NCBI GenBank assembly: GCA_963748105.1
Contig: CAVVHP010000012.1
Span: 103,511-167,510 of the forward strand
Reading direction: 5' to 3'
DNA length: 64,000 nt
Source: JAKAGZ01 sp963748105
GTDB lineage: Bacteria > Bacteroidota > Ignavibacteria > Ignavibacteriales > Ignavibacteriaceae
Shown in pieces: positions 37,051 to 46,595 of this stretch. Each line of letters starts with the position of its first letter. Position 1 is the first letter of the stretch. The position numbers were made by a program, and so were the translations under genes. Under the pieces are notes generated by a model, which did not search any database, had not been told where the DNA came from, and was given only the letters and a program-made list of their open reading frames with translations.

Positions 37051-37827
37051 GTGAAAATAAGATTCATAGGCACAGGCTCCGGGAAAACCTCACTTAAAAG
37101 ATTTCATTCTTCTTTCCTTATTTCATCAAATAATTTTAATCTGCTTGTTGATGCCGGTGATGGGATTTCAAAAGCACTTCTCAAGCAAAACATTTCTCCA
37201 GATCATATTGATGGGATTCTTTTTTCCCACCTGCACCCGGATCATTTCTCCGGTATTGGTACTCTTCTGGTGCAGATGAAATTAATTAAAAGAGAAAAAC
37301 CACTGAAAATATTTTTACACGATAGCCTGATACCTGTTGTTAAGAATTTTATTTTTGCAAGCTATCTTTTCGAAGAAAGAATGGATTTTAAAATTATGTA
37401 TTGCGGTTTTAGTGAAGACAAAGACATTGTTGTTGATTCTGAAATTAAAATTATTGCAAAGCAGAACTCACATCTTGATCCGTATTTAAAATATGATAAA
37501 GAAAATGTACTCAGTTTTTCATGCAGTAGTTTTCTGTTCAATTTAAATAACAATATTGTTTGCTATACCGGTGATGTTGGGAGACGGGAAGACCTGGATC
37601 TTTTTAAAGGACACAATATTTCAATATTGATTACGGAATGCACTCATATAAAAGAAGAAGCATTTTACGAAATATATGAAGAGCTGAAACCAGGGCAATT
37701 AATAATCACACATATTTCGGACGAGGACGAATCTGCATTAATTACCTGGAAAAGCTCTCTTTCTGATGAAATTGGGGATAATTTCGTAATTGCATCTGAC
37801 GGAATGACAATTTCAATCGGGGAATAA
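37051..37827 (+). CDS. MBL-fold metallo-hydrolase (RNase Z-like)
   Basis: 258 residues starting at a GTG. The N-terminal RFIGTGSG, the metal motif SHLHPDHFSG (HxHxDH), the further ligands in NSHLD, YTGDVGR and ITECTH, and late ITHIS are all of the RNase Z/ElaC-like branch of metallo-beta-lactamase folds. The activity may be phosphodiesterase-like, but the exosite arm of true RNase Z is not apparent. Eight bases after the SPOR gene, so probably in its operon. Confidence 0.85.
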   Translation: MKIRFIGTGSGKTSLKRFHSSFLISSNNFNLLVDAGDGISKALLKQNISPDHIDGILFSHLHPDHFSGIGTLLVQMKLIKREKPLKIFLHDSLIPVVKNFIFASYLFEERMDFKIMYCGFSEDKDIVVDSEIKIIAKQNSHLDPYLKYDKENVLSFSCSSFLFNLNNNIVCYTGDVGRREDLDLFKGHNISILITECTHIKEEAFYEIYEELKPGQLIITHISDEDESALITWKSSLSDEIGDNFVIASDGMTISIGE

Positions 37828-37915
37828 GCACTAAAATATCTCTTTAATATGGGCTAAAAATGTAATATATTTACACTCTCATAAATATACGTGTGCCATT
37901 TAGTCTTATTATTAT

Positions 37916-39016
37916 ATGACAATTGAACAATTTAAAAAAGAATTTGGAATTATAGGTAAAGCGAAGGAAATTCACGATCTTGTAGATATTTCGATGCAGG
38001 TTGCAAAATCGGATATTTCCATTTTACTCTTTGGTGAGAGTGGTACAGGTAAAGAAGTTTTTGCAAGGGCAATTCACGGCTATAGTAATAGGTCCGATAA
38101 AAATCTTATAAGCGTAAATTGTGGAGCTATACCCGAGGGAATTCTTGAGAGTGAATTATTTGGTCATAAAAAAGGATCTTTTACGGGAGCAGTAGATTCC
38201 CGGAAAGGCTATTTTGAAATTGCTGATGAGGGCACATTATTTCTTGATGAAATTGCTGAGATGCCATTAACCACCCAGGTAAAACTTCTTCGCGCAATTG
38301 AAACAAATGAATTTATGAGTATCGGAAGCGAAACTGTAACAAAAGTTGATGTGAGAATTATTGCAGCTACAAATAAAGATCTTCAACACGAGGTTGATGC
38401 AAAAAGATTCAGACAAGATCTATATTTCAGGCTTAAAGCAGTAAGCCTTACAATTCCTCCGCTGAGAAAGAGGAAAGGTGATATTGAAGAGTTTGTTCAT
38501 AATTTTATTAAAAAATATTGTGAAGAAAATAAAATAAATATTCCTGTTGTTACAAATGAAGCGATGGATTTATTGCTGGATTATAACTGGCCGGGCAATG
38601 TTCGTGAATTAAAAAATGCAGTTGAATCAGCCGTTGCTTTAAACAGAAGTGGTACACTGGATGCCGATTCTTTTCAGTCCCTTTACAGGGATGAAGAAAC
38701 GGAGTTTAAAAGCAGGAATCTTCCGGTATTTCTAAAAAAATCTTCGGAAGAAGCCGATCGCGAACTTTTGTACAGGGCTCTGTTCGAATTAAAAAAAGAT
38801 ATTCTGGAATTAAAGGATTTGATTACTCATAACCAGCAGGAAGTTTACGCTAATATGGCAGATACAATCAGCGAAGTGGTGCCTCTTGATGTTGTGGAAA
38901 AAGAAGCAATAAAGAATGCACTGGAATACACAAAAGGGAGCAAAAGGAACGCCGCAAAACTCCTGAATATAAGCGAGCGTACTTTATACAGAAAACTCAA
39001 AGAGTATGAACTATGA
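37916..39016 (+). CDS. Sigma-54-dependent activator without a receiver domain
   Basis: 366 residues. The AAA+ domain begins almost at the N-terminus: GESGTGKE (Walker A), FGHKKGSFTGAVDSRKGYFE (GAFTGA-like loop with Ser), EGTLFLDEIAEMP (Walker B), NWPGNVRELKNAVE. A Fis helix-turn-helix ends the protein (GSKRNAAKLLNISERTLYRKL). With no N-terminal sensor it is likely constitutively active or controlled by partner proteins. Its stop overlaps the LptE gene start (ATGA). From memory, this regulator-LptE pairing is common in Bacteroidota. Confidence 0.92.
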   Translation: MTIEQFKKEFGIIGKAKEIHDLVDISMQVAKSDISILLFGESGTGKEVFARAIHGYSNRSDKNLISVNCGAIPEGILESELFGHKKGSFTGAVDSRKGYFEIADEGTLFLDEIAEMPLTTQVKLLRAIETNEFMSIGSETVTKVDVRIIAATNKDLQHEVDAKRFRQDLYFRLKAVSLTIPPLRKRKGDIEEFVHNFIKKYCEENKINIPVVTNEAMDLLLDYNWPGNVRELKNAVESAVALNRSGTLDADSFQSLYRDEETEFKSRNLPVFLKKSSEEADRELLYRALFELKKDILELKDLITHNQQEVYANMADTISEVVPLDVVEKEAIKNALEYTKGSKRNAAKLLNISERTLYRKLKEYEL

Positions 39017-39621
39017 TTGTAGAAAAATTAACAAAATTCATTCAATCCTATTTGCTTGCTAAGTTTAATAAATACAATATGTTCACGGCGTCAAAAAAGA
39101 ACGTCTTTTCCACTTCAATATTTGTCTTGTTTATCATAACTTCGCTAACTAATTTTGATGGTTGTGGAGTTTACTCTTTTACAGGTGCATCAGTTCCGGC
39201 ACATATTAAAACTATTGCTATCCCTATCTCTGATGACAGAAGCGGTTCAGGCGAACCCGGTTTGAGAGAATCTCTCACTAATACTCTTATACAAAAATTT
39301 ATTGATGATAACACATTACGGGTAACAGAAAGAAGTAATGCAAATGCTGTTCTCGAATGTGTAATAACGGGATTTTCCGATGCACCGGCTGTTGTTTCAG
39401 CGGGTGCAAATACGGATAATATCACTGTAAGAAGAATTACAATTACAGTACAGGTTACTTATAAGGATATTGTAAAAAAGAAAACTATTTTCGACAAAGC
39501 ATTTTCTAATTATGGCGACTATCCTCCGCTGGAAAATGTTTCTGAAAGAACAAATGCGATCAATACAGCAGTTGATAAAATTACTGAGGATATACTGCTG
39601 GATACAGTTTCAGGTTGGTAA
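39013..39621 (+). CDS. lptE: LptE-like LPS assembly lipoprotein
   Basis: 202 residues if the overlapping ATG at 39013 is used; an internal Met (39079) may be the true start because the signal-like segment begins later (STSIFVLFIITSLTNFDGC). The Cys in FDGCGVYSFTGAS is the likely lipid-anchor site, and GVYSFTG followed by HIKTIAIPI is the typical Bacteroidota LptE start. LptE plugs the LptD barrel in the outer membrane to insert LPS. Co-translated with the sigma-54 activator. Confidence 0.82.
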   Translation: MIVEKLTKFIQSYLLAKFNKYNMFTASKKNVFSTSIFVLFIITSLTNFDGCGVYSFTGASVPAHIKTIAIPISDDRSGSGEPGLRESLTNTLIQKFIDDNTLRVTERSNANAVLECVITGFSDAPAVVSAGANTDNITVRRITITVQVTYKDIVKKKTIFDKAFSNYGDYPPLENVSERTNAINTAVDKITEDILLDTVSGW

Positions 39622-39650
39622 AATAATTATTTAAAGGTCTATTAAAGAAA

Positions 39651-41114
39651 ATGGATAATATAGTATTAGTTGCTTATTTCTTTTCCCTCTCAGTTCTGTT
39701 TATTTTCGGATGTCATGGTTTTATTATGCTCTTCTACCACAGGAAATATGGCAATATGAATCCTGTTCCCAAGGAAAATTTTGGTGAAAACCCGTTGGTT
39801 ACAATTCAGCTTCCGCTTTACAACGAATTATACGTAGTTGAAAGATTAATTGATTCAATCTGTCAGATCGATTATCCGAAGGATAAATTGGAAATCCAGG
39901 TTCTTGATGATTCAACCGATGAGACAACAAAAATTACTGCTGCCGCCGTTGAAGCTAAGCAAAAAGAAGGCTTTGATATCAAACATATCAGGAGAGGATC
40001 GCGCGAAGGATTTAAAGCCGGCGCATTGAAAGAAGGGATGAAAATTGCTAAAGGTGAATTCATAGCAATCTTTGATGCTGATTTTATTCCCCACAAAGAT
40101 TTTTTGAAAAAGACACTTTCGTTTTTTACCGATGATAAAATCGGGATGGTTCAGACAAGATGGGAACACCTTAACGGTGACTATTCTATCTTAACAAAAG
40201 CTCAGGCTCTGGCTCTTGACGGTCACTTTGTAATTGAACAGTCTGTAAGAAATAAATCAGGTTTCTTTATTAATTTTAACGGTACCGGCGGTGTTTGGAG
40301 AAAAAACTGTATTGTGGATTCCGGTAACTGGCATGCGGATACATTGACCGAAGACCTTGATTTAAGCTACAGGGCGCAACTTAAGGGGTGGAGATTTGTC
40401 TTCTTAAAGGACTTTACTTCTCCTGCAGAACTTCCTTCTGAAATTAATGCTCTTAAATCACAGCAATTCAGATGGACAAAAGGTGCAATTGAAACAGCGA
40501 AAAAAATTCTTCCCCTTGTCTGGAAGGCTGATATTCCTATGCGTGTAAAATTGCAATCTACTTTTCATCTTACAAACAACCTGGCATTTCCTTTTATTTT
40601 GCTGGCCGCAATTTTAAATGTTCCTTTAATATTTATTAAGAACAGCGGGCCCCATGATGTTTATTTTGCAATTATGTCAGTTTTCGTTCTGGCATTTATA
40701 AGTTCATTTATGTTTTATCTTTATTCACAAAAAGATATCAGGACTGACTGGAGAAAGAAAATTGTTCTTTTCCCCTTATTTATGGCGGGCAGTATGGGCT
40801 TTGCAGTAAATAATACCAGGGCTGTTTTTGAAGGATTGATGAACAGGAAAAGTGAATTTGTGAGAACACCAAAATTTAAAGTTGAAAACGGAAAAGATTC
40901 CTGGAAGGGAAACAAATACTTAAATAAAAGAAAGAAAATTGATATGATGGTTTTTGTTGAATTAATTATGGCCATCTATTGCCTTGTAGGAATTATTTCA
41001 TCAATTTACTTCTTGGAAATTGCAGCACTTCCTTTTCAGCTTTTGTTTTTTACCGGATTTGCTTTTGTTTCCCTGACATCAATAAAACACGCTTTATTTT
41101 CAACAAAATCTTAA
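39651..41114 (+). CDS. Membrane glycosyltransferase family 2 (cellulose-synthase-like)
   Basis: 487 residues. An N-terminal membrane helix (about 4-28), then a GT2 domain with LPLYNE, VLDDSTDET, DADF (DxD metal site), TEDLDLSYR and QQFRWTKG (the Q..RW acceptor motif of processive GT2 enzymes), and four to five C-terminal membrane helices (about 300-480). It resembles CESA-like/mannan-type synthases or glucosylceramide synthase-like proteins that build polysaccharide or glycolipid at the inner membrane. No BcsB-like partner is adjacent. Confidence 0.88.
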   Translation: MDNIVLVAYFFSLSVLFIFGCHGFIMLFYHRKYGNMNPVPKENFGENPLVTIQLPLYNELYVVERLIDSICQIDYPKDKLEIQVLDDSTDETTKITAAAVEAKQKEGFDIKHIRRGSREGFKAGALKEGMKIAKGEFIAIFDADFIPHKDFLKKTLSFFTDDKIGMVQTRWEHLNGDYSILTKAQALALDGHFVIEQSVRNKSGFFINFNGTGGVWRKNCIVDSGNWHADTLTEDLDLSYRAQLKGWRFVFLKDFTSPAELPSEINALKSQQFRWTKGAIETAKKILPLVWKADIPMRVKLQSTFHLTNNLAFPFILLAAILNVPLIFIKNSGPHDVYFAIMSVFVLAFISSFMFYLYSQKDIRTDWRKKIVLFPLFMAGSMGFAVNNTRAVFEGLMNRKSEFVRTPKFKVENGKDSWKGNKYLNKRKKIDMMVFVELIMAIYCLVGIISSIYFLEIAALPFQLLFFTGFAFVSLTSIKHALFSTKS

Positions 41115-41121
41115 TATAATA

Positions 41122-41850
41122 TTGGTTAAAACAGCAACCGAAATATTTAACGAAAAAGTCAGCCTGATCTGTGAATACGATAAAGAATCTCCCTTGTTTG
41201 TACGGCAGGCAAATACAGAAATTGATTCTAACAATGTTGATCGTGCAATAGAGCTTTTAACAATGGGCATAATAATTTACCCGGAATATGCTACTGCATA
41301 TATGTTGCTGGGAAAAGCCTATACTTTAATTGGGGAATACAGCAAAGCACTTCAGCAAATTAAAATCGGAAGCGAACTTATCCACTCGGAAAAAACTTAT
41401 GAGCATTATCTTCACGAAATTGAAAACATAAAAAAGCAAAGATCTTTGTTCTCAGGAAGCAGGGGCAGTGCATTTATTCCGGAGAAAAATATTTTTGAAG
41501 AGCAGGAACAACCCGACCTGTTTGCTAAAGATATTCAGAAGAAAGCTGAAGAAATTTTACAGAATGAAGAACCGGGTAATATTGACGACAGGCTCGAAGA
41601 ACTTGCCCGGGAAATTTCTTCTGCCAGAATAAATGAGACTGAACGTGGTTTGGAGTTAAAGGAATCAGCATTTAGTGAAATTGGAAATTCAAGTACGATT
41701 GTATCGGAAACTCTTGCAAAAATTTATGCCGCACAGGGTGAGTACCAGGAAGCTATTAATGTATTTGAAAAACTGATTGAAAAAACGCCTTCTAAAAAAG
41801 ATGAATACCTGGCCAGTATCTCGGAATTAAAATCGAAACAAAACCCCTGA
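41122..41850 (+). CDS. TPR repeat protein
   Basis: 242 residues from a TTG start seven bases after the GT2 stop. TPR motifs are visible at about 30-95 (AIELLTMGIIIYPEYATAYMLLGKAY..IGEYSKAL) and again at about 195-238 (VSETLAKIYAAQGEYQEAINVFEKLIEKTP), with a charged, probably disordered middle. No signal peptide, so it is cytoplasmic. The tail-end TPR resembles proteins linked to polysaccharide or secretion machinery, but a partner cannot be named. Confidence 0.75.
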   Translation: MVKTATEIFNEKVSLICEYDKESPLFVRQANTEIDSNNVDRAIELLTMGIIIYPEYATAYMLLGKAYTLIGEYSKALQQIKIGSELIHSEKTYEHYLHEIENIKKQRSLFSGSRGSAFIPEKNIFEEQEQPDLFAKDIQKKAEEILQNEEPGNIDDRLEELAREISSARINETERGLELKESAFSEIGNSSTIVSETLAKIYAAQGEYQEAINVFEKLIEKTPSKKDEYLASISELKSKQNP

Positions 41851-41877
41851 TTACTACATTTATTATCTTACCGGGTA

Positions 41878-42492
41878 ATGGATAATATTTTTATTTTCCC
41901 AAAACTTAAGAAAAAATTCTATACAAGAGATGTACTTACCGTTGCGCGGGAATTACTAGGAAAAATTCTGGTTAGGCGTTCGGATAAAAATTTACTTGCC
42001 GGAATTATTGTTGAGGCAGAGGCTTATGATGGTAGTTTTGATGAGGCCGCCCATACGTATAACGGGAAGACAAAAAGAAACGAAATAATGTTTAAAGAAG
42101 GCGGTTATTTTTATGTCTATTTTACTTATGGGGCACACTTTTGCTGCAATGTAGTTACGGGTGTAAAAAATCACGGAACAGCAGTGTTAATCCGTGCAGT
42201 TGAACCAATTGCCGGAATTGAAATTATGGGCAAGAACCGTTTTGGTAAAGGTTTGTTAAATGAAAGGGAAAAACTTAATTTAACTAGCGGACCTGGTAAA
42301 GTTTGTCAGGCATTTGGAATAAATAAAGAACATTATGGTATGGACCTTACCGGCGAAGAAATATACTTACTTAACCGGAGAAAAATTAGAGATGATAAAA
42401 TCATAGTAGCGAAAAGGATAGGAATTAAAAAATCAATTGACCTGCCATGGCGTTTTTATATTAAAGATAATCCTTACGTATCAAGAAAATGA
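41878..42492 (+). CDS. mpg: 3-methyladenine DNA glycosylase (AAG/Mpg family)
   Basis: 204 residues, full length for bacterial AAG. Characteristic segments: VARELLGKILVR, IIVEAEAYDG..D.AAHTYNGKTKRNEIMF (catalytic Glu in EAEAY), YFYVYFTYGAHFCCNVV, AVLIRAVEP and LTSGPGKVCQAFGI. The enzyme excises alkylated and deaminated purines in base-excision repair. Its stop overlaps the GT9 start by four bases. Confidence 0.95.
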   Translation: MDNIFIFPKLKKKFYTRDVLTVARELLGKILVRRSDKNLLAGIIVEAEAYDGSFDEAAHTYNGKTKRNEIMFKEGGYFYVYFTYGAHFCCNVVTGVKNHGTAVLIRAVEPIAGIEIMGKNRFGKGLLNEREKLNLTSGPGKVCQAFGINKEHYGMDLTGEEIYLLNRRKIRDDKIIVAKRIGIKKSIDLPWRFYIKDNPYVSRK

Positions 42493-43511
42493 TTAAACCT
42501 AAAAATTTACTAATTGTCCGGACAGACAGGATTGGAGACGTCGTACTAACCTTGCCTCTTGCCCGAATTATTAAAAAGCATTTTCCGGATTGTAAAATCA
42601 CATTTCTTGTTCGTGAATACACTAAAAGTCTTGTGCAGAATCATCCTTTCATTGATAAGGTGCTGATATTAAAAGAAAAAAATGGCAAGCCAATTATTTC
42701 TGATAATCTTAAAATCATTTTAGCAAAGAGATTTGACAGCTGTATTGTTGTTTATCCAACATTTATAGCATCATTTATCATTTTTTTGAGTAGAATTTCC
42801 CGAAGAATCGGGACCGGATATAGATGGTATTCATTTTTCTTCAACAGTAAAGTATACCAGCATAGAAAATACGCGGAAAAACATGAACTTGAATTTAATA
42901 TTCAGTTACTTGAAAATTTGGGAATTAAAAAAAAAATCGACAGGGGAGATATAGAATTTGAGTTAAGAATAAATGGAAATGATAATAAAAAGATAGAAGA
43001 TATTTTAACTACTGAGAAATTAGATCAGAAAAAGAAAACTATTATTATTCATCCCGGTAGCGGCGGCAGCGCAATGGATCTGCCAATTAAGAAATTTAAA
43101 GAGATTGTGCAGCTGCTCGATGAAAAAAATAAATTTAATATTTTTATTTCCGGTAGTAGTGCAGAACAGGAATTATGCGAGAGTATAAAAACTTCAGAAA
43201 AAATTAAAAATTTCTCCGGTAGATTTAATCTTGGTGAGCTAACAGCATTTATAAATAAATCGGATATATTTATATCAAATTCTACAGGGCCTTTACACAT
43301 TGCAGCTGCACTGGGAAAAAATGTAATCGGTTTTTATCCCAAAATTAAAGCCTGCTTGCCCGATAGATGGGGACCTTATTCAAACAAAAGTGTTGTCTTT
43401 ATGCCCGAAATCGAATGTTCTGATTGCAACAGGGAACAGTGCAAGAAGCTGGAATGTATGAACAGTATAGATGTTAACAAAGTGATTTCAGCGATAGAAA
43501 ATATAGGATAA
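42489..43511 (+). CDS. GT9 glycosyltransferase (heptosyltransferase family)
   Basis: 340 residues. Starts LLIVRTDRIGDVVLTLPLARIIKKHFPDCKITFLV, the hallmark N-terminus of ADP-heptose:LPS heptosyltransferases; IIHPGSGG and FISNSTGPLHIAAALGKNVIGFYP bind the nucleotide sugar. The C-terminus carries a cysteine cluster (CSDCNREQCKKLEC) often seen in WaaF/RfaF-like proteins. It acts at the cytoplasmic face in LPS-core assembly; the sugar is inferred, not proven. Confidence 0.9.
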   Translation: MIKPKNLLIVRTDRIGDVVLTLPLARIIKKHFPDCKITFLVREYTKSLVQNHPFIDKVLILKEKNGKPIISDNLKIILAKRFDSCIVVYPTFIASFIIFLSRISRRIGTGYRWYSFFFNSKVYQHRKYAEKHELEFNIQLLENLGIKKKIDRGDIEFELRINGNDNKKIEDILTTEKLDQKKKTIIIHPGSGGSAMDLPIKKFKEIVQLLDEKNKFNIFISGSSAEQELCESIKTSEKIKNFSGRFNLGELTAFINKSDIFISNSTGPLHIAAALGKNVIGFYPKIKACLPDRWGPYSNKSVVFMPEIECSDCNREQCKKLECMNSIDVNKVISAIENIG

Positions 43512-43526
43512 TAAAGCGGTGAATTA

Positions 43527-44327
43527 ATGTTCAGAAAAATAAATATTGTTTTAACGGCTATAATCTTGTTATCCATTTTACAGGATTCTGTTTATGCTCA
43601 GGATAAAGATGAATTCCGTACAATTGAAAACAATGCTTTTAAAGTCGGTGAAAAACTGACATTTGATCTGAAATATGGATTTGTTACCGCAGGTATCTCT
43701 GTAATGCAAATAGAAGATATACGAAGAATATTTGGGAGAGACACATATCACATATCTTTTTCAGTAAACACAGTACCGAGTTTTGACTGGATTTATAAAG
43801 TGCGCGATCGGTATGAAACATATCTTGATGTAAAAGGGATTTTCCCCTGGAGATTTGAACAGCATATACGGGAAGGAAGTTTTTCGCGTGATCTGTCTGC
43901 ATTCTTTGATCAGAAACATGGCAAAGCAAAAACCACGCAAGGCACGTACGATATTCCCAAATATGTAAATGATATTGTTTCTGCTTTTTACCTGGCTCGT
44001 ACTTTTGATTATTCAAAAATGAAAAAAGGTGATTTAATTCACCTGTTCAATTTTTATAAGGATAAAGCCTACGGCCTCGATATTAAGTATTTGGGAAGAG
44101 AAGTAATTGATGCCCCTGCCGGAAAATTCAATTGTATTATTGTTGAACCGGTTATAAAAGAAGGGGGACTTTTTAAAAGTGAAGGTAGTATTTATGTATG
44201 GCTTTCTGATGACCAGGTAAAAATACCTGTGCGCGTAAAAACAAAAGTTGTTGTAGGTTCAGTTGATGCTTATTTATCATCTTACGAGGGGCTTGTTACG
44301 CCCCCAACCTCAAGAATAGGGGATTAA
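43527..44327 (+). CDS. DUF3108 exported protein
   Basis: 266 residues. A signal peptide (about 1-24, ending SVYAQD) is followed by a beta-rich DUF3108 domain: FKVGEKLTFDLKYGFVTAGISVMQI at the start, VRDRYETYLDVKGIFPWRFEQHI, and YVWLSDDQVKIPVRVKTKVVVGSV at the end. The fold resembles lipid-binding beta-barrels of the outer envelope; function unknown. It follows the GT9 gene by 15 bases and is probably periplasmic. Confidence 0.85.
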   Translation: MFRKINIVLTAIILLSILQDSVYAQDKDEFRTIENNAFKVGEKLTFDLKYGFVTAGISVMQIEDIRRIFGRDTYHISFSVNTVPSFDWIYKVRDRYETYLDVKGIFPWRFEQHIREGSFSRDLSAFFDQKHGKAKTTQGTYDIPKYVNDIVSAFYLARTFDYSKMKKGDLIHLFNFYKDKAYGLDIKYLGREVIDAPAGKFNCIIVEPVIKEGGLFKSEGSIYVWLSDDQVKIPVRVKTKVVVGSVDAYLSSYEGLVTPPTSRIGD

Positions 44328-44425
44328 AAACGTAATATATGCTCAAATATATTTCAGTTATTGCTATCCACTCTATTTAAAACTAATTTACTTCATTAAA
44401 TTTATTTATAATCACAATTCTTTTT

Positions 44426-45397
44426 ATGATGGAAGAACCGCAGGATAATCAGCCGGATGAAAAGCCGGAGAATGAAGATCAAAAAAATACAGACTTTGAT
44501 GATGGTTTAAGAAATAAGCTACATCCTGTAATTTCACCGGTCGCTGCGGGATTTATCGGGTTGTTTGCAGGTTTTTTTCTTTACCAGATTGTCGGAGGAC
44601 TTCTTACATTACTCATTTTCGGGCTGGATGTTGAAAAAGCTCCTGTCAATAGTTTTAGATTAATGACAATGGCCGGCCAGGTACTTTTTATCCTTTTGCC
44701 GGCTCTTTTATTTTCAAAGTGGTTTTATGAAGATGTTACAAATGTAATTCGTTTTAAACCGGCTAAATGGCAGGAAATTGGATTGTTTACTGCCGGAATA
44801 ATAATACTCACACCTTTGCTGGAAAAATATGTAACTATTCAAAATTATTTTATAGAAAAACTTGCCGCATCCAGTAGTTCGATTCATACAATCAAAATAT
44901 TTTTTGATAATCTGAATGATAAAGTTGAGTCGACATATTCAAATCTTCTTACCATTCACAATTTACCCGAAGCTCTTCTTGTAATAATTGTTGTTGCCGC
45001 AGTTCCGGCAGTTTGCGAAGAAGTTTTATTCAGAGGGTTTATTCAAAAAAGCTTTGAGCTTAAACTAAGGCCGGTATGGGCAATATTAATTACCTCAATT
45101 TTTTTCGGGATTTATCATTTTAATCCTTACGGATTAATACCGTTAATTGGATTGGGCTTTTATTTTGGGTTTGCAGTTTATAAGAGTGATTCTATATTTG
45201 TTTCAATGGCGCTTCATTTTCTCAACAATTTTGCAGCTATTATGGTCTTCTTTTTTGTTGGAAGATCTGAAGTAATAAGTCCTGATAAACCTGTTGATTT
45301 GAGCTCATCAATTACTATATTCGTAGTATTATTAGGGCTGTTTAGCGCTGTGATTTATATGATTCTAAATTATTACAAAAAAAATGGAAAAGATTAA
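44426..45397 (+). CDS. CPBP family intramembrane metalloprotease
   Basis: 323 residues with an acidic cytoplasmic N-terminus (about 1-35) and around eight hydrophobic segments. The CPBP/Abi (CAAX protease) motifs are CEEVLFRGFIQ (EExxxR), FFGIYHFNPYGLIPLIGLGFYFG and HFLNNFAA. Such proteases cleave membrane substrates; some bacterial members support bacteriocin immunity. Substrate unknown. A strong AAGGAGG separates it from the next gene by 12 bases. Confidence 0.9.
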   Translation: MMEEPQDNQPDEKPENEDQKNTDFDDGLRNKLHPVISPVAAGFIGLFAGFFLYQIVGGLLTLLIFGLDVEKAPVNSFRLMTMAGQVLFILLPALLFSKWFYEDVTNVIRFKPAKWQEIGLFTAGIIILTPLLEKYVTIQNYFIEKLAASSSSIHTIKIFFDNLNDKVESTYSNLLTIHNLPEALLVIIVVAAVPAVCEEVLFRGFIQKSFELKLRPVWAILITSIFFGIYHFNPYGLIPLIGLGFYFGFAVYKSDSIFVSMALHFLNNFAAIMVFFFVGRSEVISPDKPVDLSSSITIFVVLLGLFSAVIYMILNYYKKNGKD

Positions 45398-45409
45398 AAA
45401 GGAGGAAAT

Positions 45410-45766
45410 ATGCCAGTATGTCCGGAATGTAAATATGAATATGTAAAAGGCGTAACTATTTGTCCTGATTGCGGAACCGCCCTGGTTGACAAAAAACATT
45501 TTGATAAACCAAAAGAATTATCTGAAAAAGACTGGGAAGTAGTTTTTACTTCAAGCAAAGACTATGTAGTTGAAATGATGAGAGACAACCTTGAAAGTGC
45601 CGGAATGGAGGCCAACATTTTGTCTCAACTGGACAGAAATTTTCCGGCTCCCGGAGATTTTACTGTAATTAAACTTTTGGTTAAAAAAAATGATGTTAAG
45701 GAAGCATTAAAATTCATTGAACAGGTTCTAAATAAGAAAGATTCTGAAAATGAGGGCCAGGGGTAA
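45410..45766 (+). CDS. Zinc-ribbon plus DUF2007 signal-transducing-like protein
   Basis: 118 residues. An N-terminal zinc ribbon (CPECKYEYVKGVTICPDCG) precedes a DUF2007 domain (WEVVFTSSKDYVVEMMRDNLESAGMEANIL...IKLLVKKNDVKEALKFIEQ), the small ferredoxin-like fold annotated as a putative prokaryotic signal transducer. The ribosome-binding site AAGGAGG is close to perfect, implying high expression. Next to cdsA, two bases away. Confidence 0.85.
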   Translation: MPVCPECKYEYVKGVTICPDCGTALVDKKHFDKPKELSEKDWEVVFTSSKDYVVEMMRDNLESAGMEANILSQLDRNFPAPGDFTVIKLLVKKNDVKEALKFIEQVLNKKDSENEGQG

Positions 45767-45768
45767 TC

Positions 45769-46587
45769 TTGAATAATACCAAAACGCGGGTGCTGGTTTC
45801 TGTTGTTGCAATTCCTTTGATATTGGGAGCCTGTTATTTCGGCAATATTTATTTCTTTTTATTTGCCACTTTAATAGGACTTGTGTCGTTTTATGAATTT
45901 TATATAATGGCACAAAATAAAAGCATACAGGTAAATCTTCCGTTTGGTTTGATTGCAATATTAATACTCCTCGTTAATCAATATTTCCATTTTTTCGATA
46001 CCTATTCATTCCTGATAGTTTTTGTTTTTCTTGTATCATTGATTGAATTATTTCGTAATAACGGTTCAGCTATTTATAATATTGGATCAACACTGTTCGG
46101 AATATTTTACATCGGATTATTTTCTGCTTCACTTGTGGCAATCAGGGAATTTTATCCGGATATAGGAACTCTTTACAAGCACGGTGGATTTCTTATAATT
46201 TCAATATTTGCTACAATCTGGGTTTGTGATTCAGCGGCTTATTTTGGCGGACTTTCTTTGGGCAAACACAAATTATTCCCGAGAGTGAGTCCTAAAAAAA
46301 GCTGGGAAGGGGCAATTTTTGGTTTCGTTTTTGCCATGCTAACAATGGCTGCTGCTCATTATATTGTCCTGGGTTTCCTGAGCCTCGACGAGGCGCTTAC
46401 TATTGGATTTATTATCGGAACAGTGGGGCAGGTCGGTGATCTGGTAGAGTCTTTAATAAAAAGAGATGCCGAAGTGAAAGATTCTTCGTCTCTAATTCCC
46501 GGTCATGGGGGAATCTTTGACAGGTTTGATTCTCTTTTGTTTTCTGCGCCGATAATTCTGTTATTCCTTAAATATGTTGGAAGATAA
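45769..46587 (+). CDS. cdsA: Phosphatidate cytidylyltransferase
   Basis: 272 residues from a TTG start. About seven hydrophobic segments and the CdsA signature near the C-terminus: SPKKSWEGAIFGF and GQVGDLVESLIKRDAEVKDSSSLIPGHGGIFDRFDSL. CdsA makes CDP-diacylglycerol from phosphatidate and CTP at the inner membrane, the branch point to all phospholipids. Confidence 0.95.
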   Translation: MNNTKTRVLVSVVAIPLILGACYFGNIYFFLFATLIGLVSFYEFYIMAQNKSIQVNLPFGLIAILILLVNQYFHFFDTYSFLIVFVFLVSLIELFRNNGSAIYNIGSTLFGIFYIGLFSASLVAIREFYPDIGTLYKHGGFLIISIFATIWVCDSAAYFGGLSLGKHKLFPRVSPKKSWEGAIFGFVFAMLTMAAAHYIVLGFLSLDEALTIGFIIGTVGQVGDLVESLIKRDAEVKDSSSLIPGHGGIFDRFDSLLFSAPIILLFLKYVGR

Positions 46588-46595
46588 ATTCTTGT

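Noticed and set aside
44426..45397. CPBP protease as a phage abortive-infection gene
   Set aside because: The Abi name of the family is historical; the gene lies in a housekeeping run, so a defence role is not supported.
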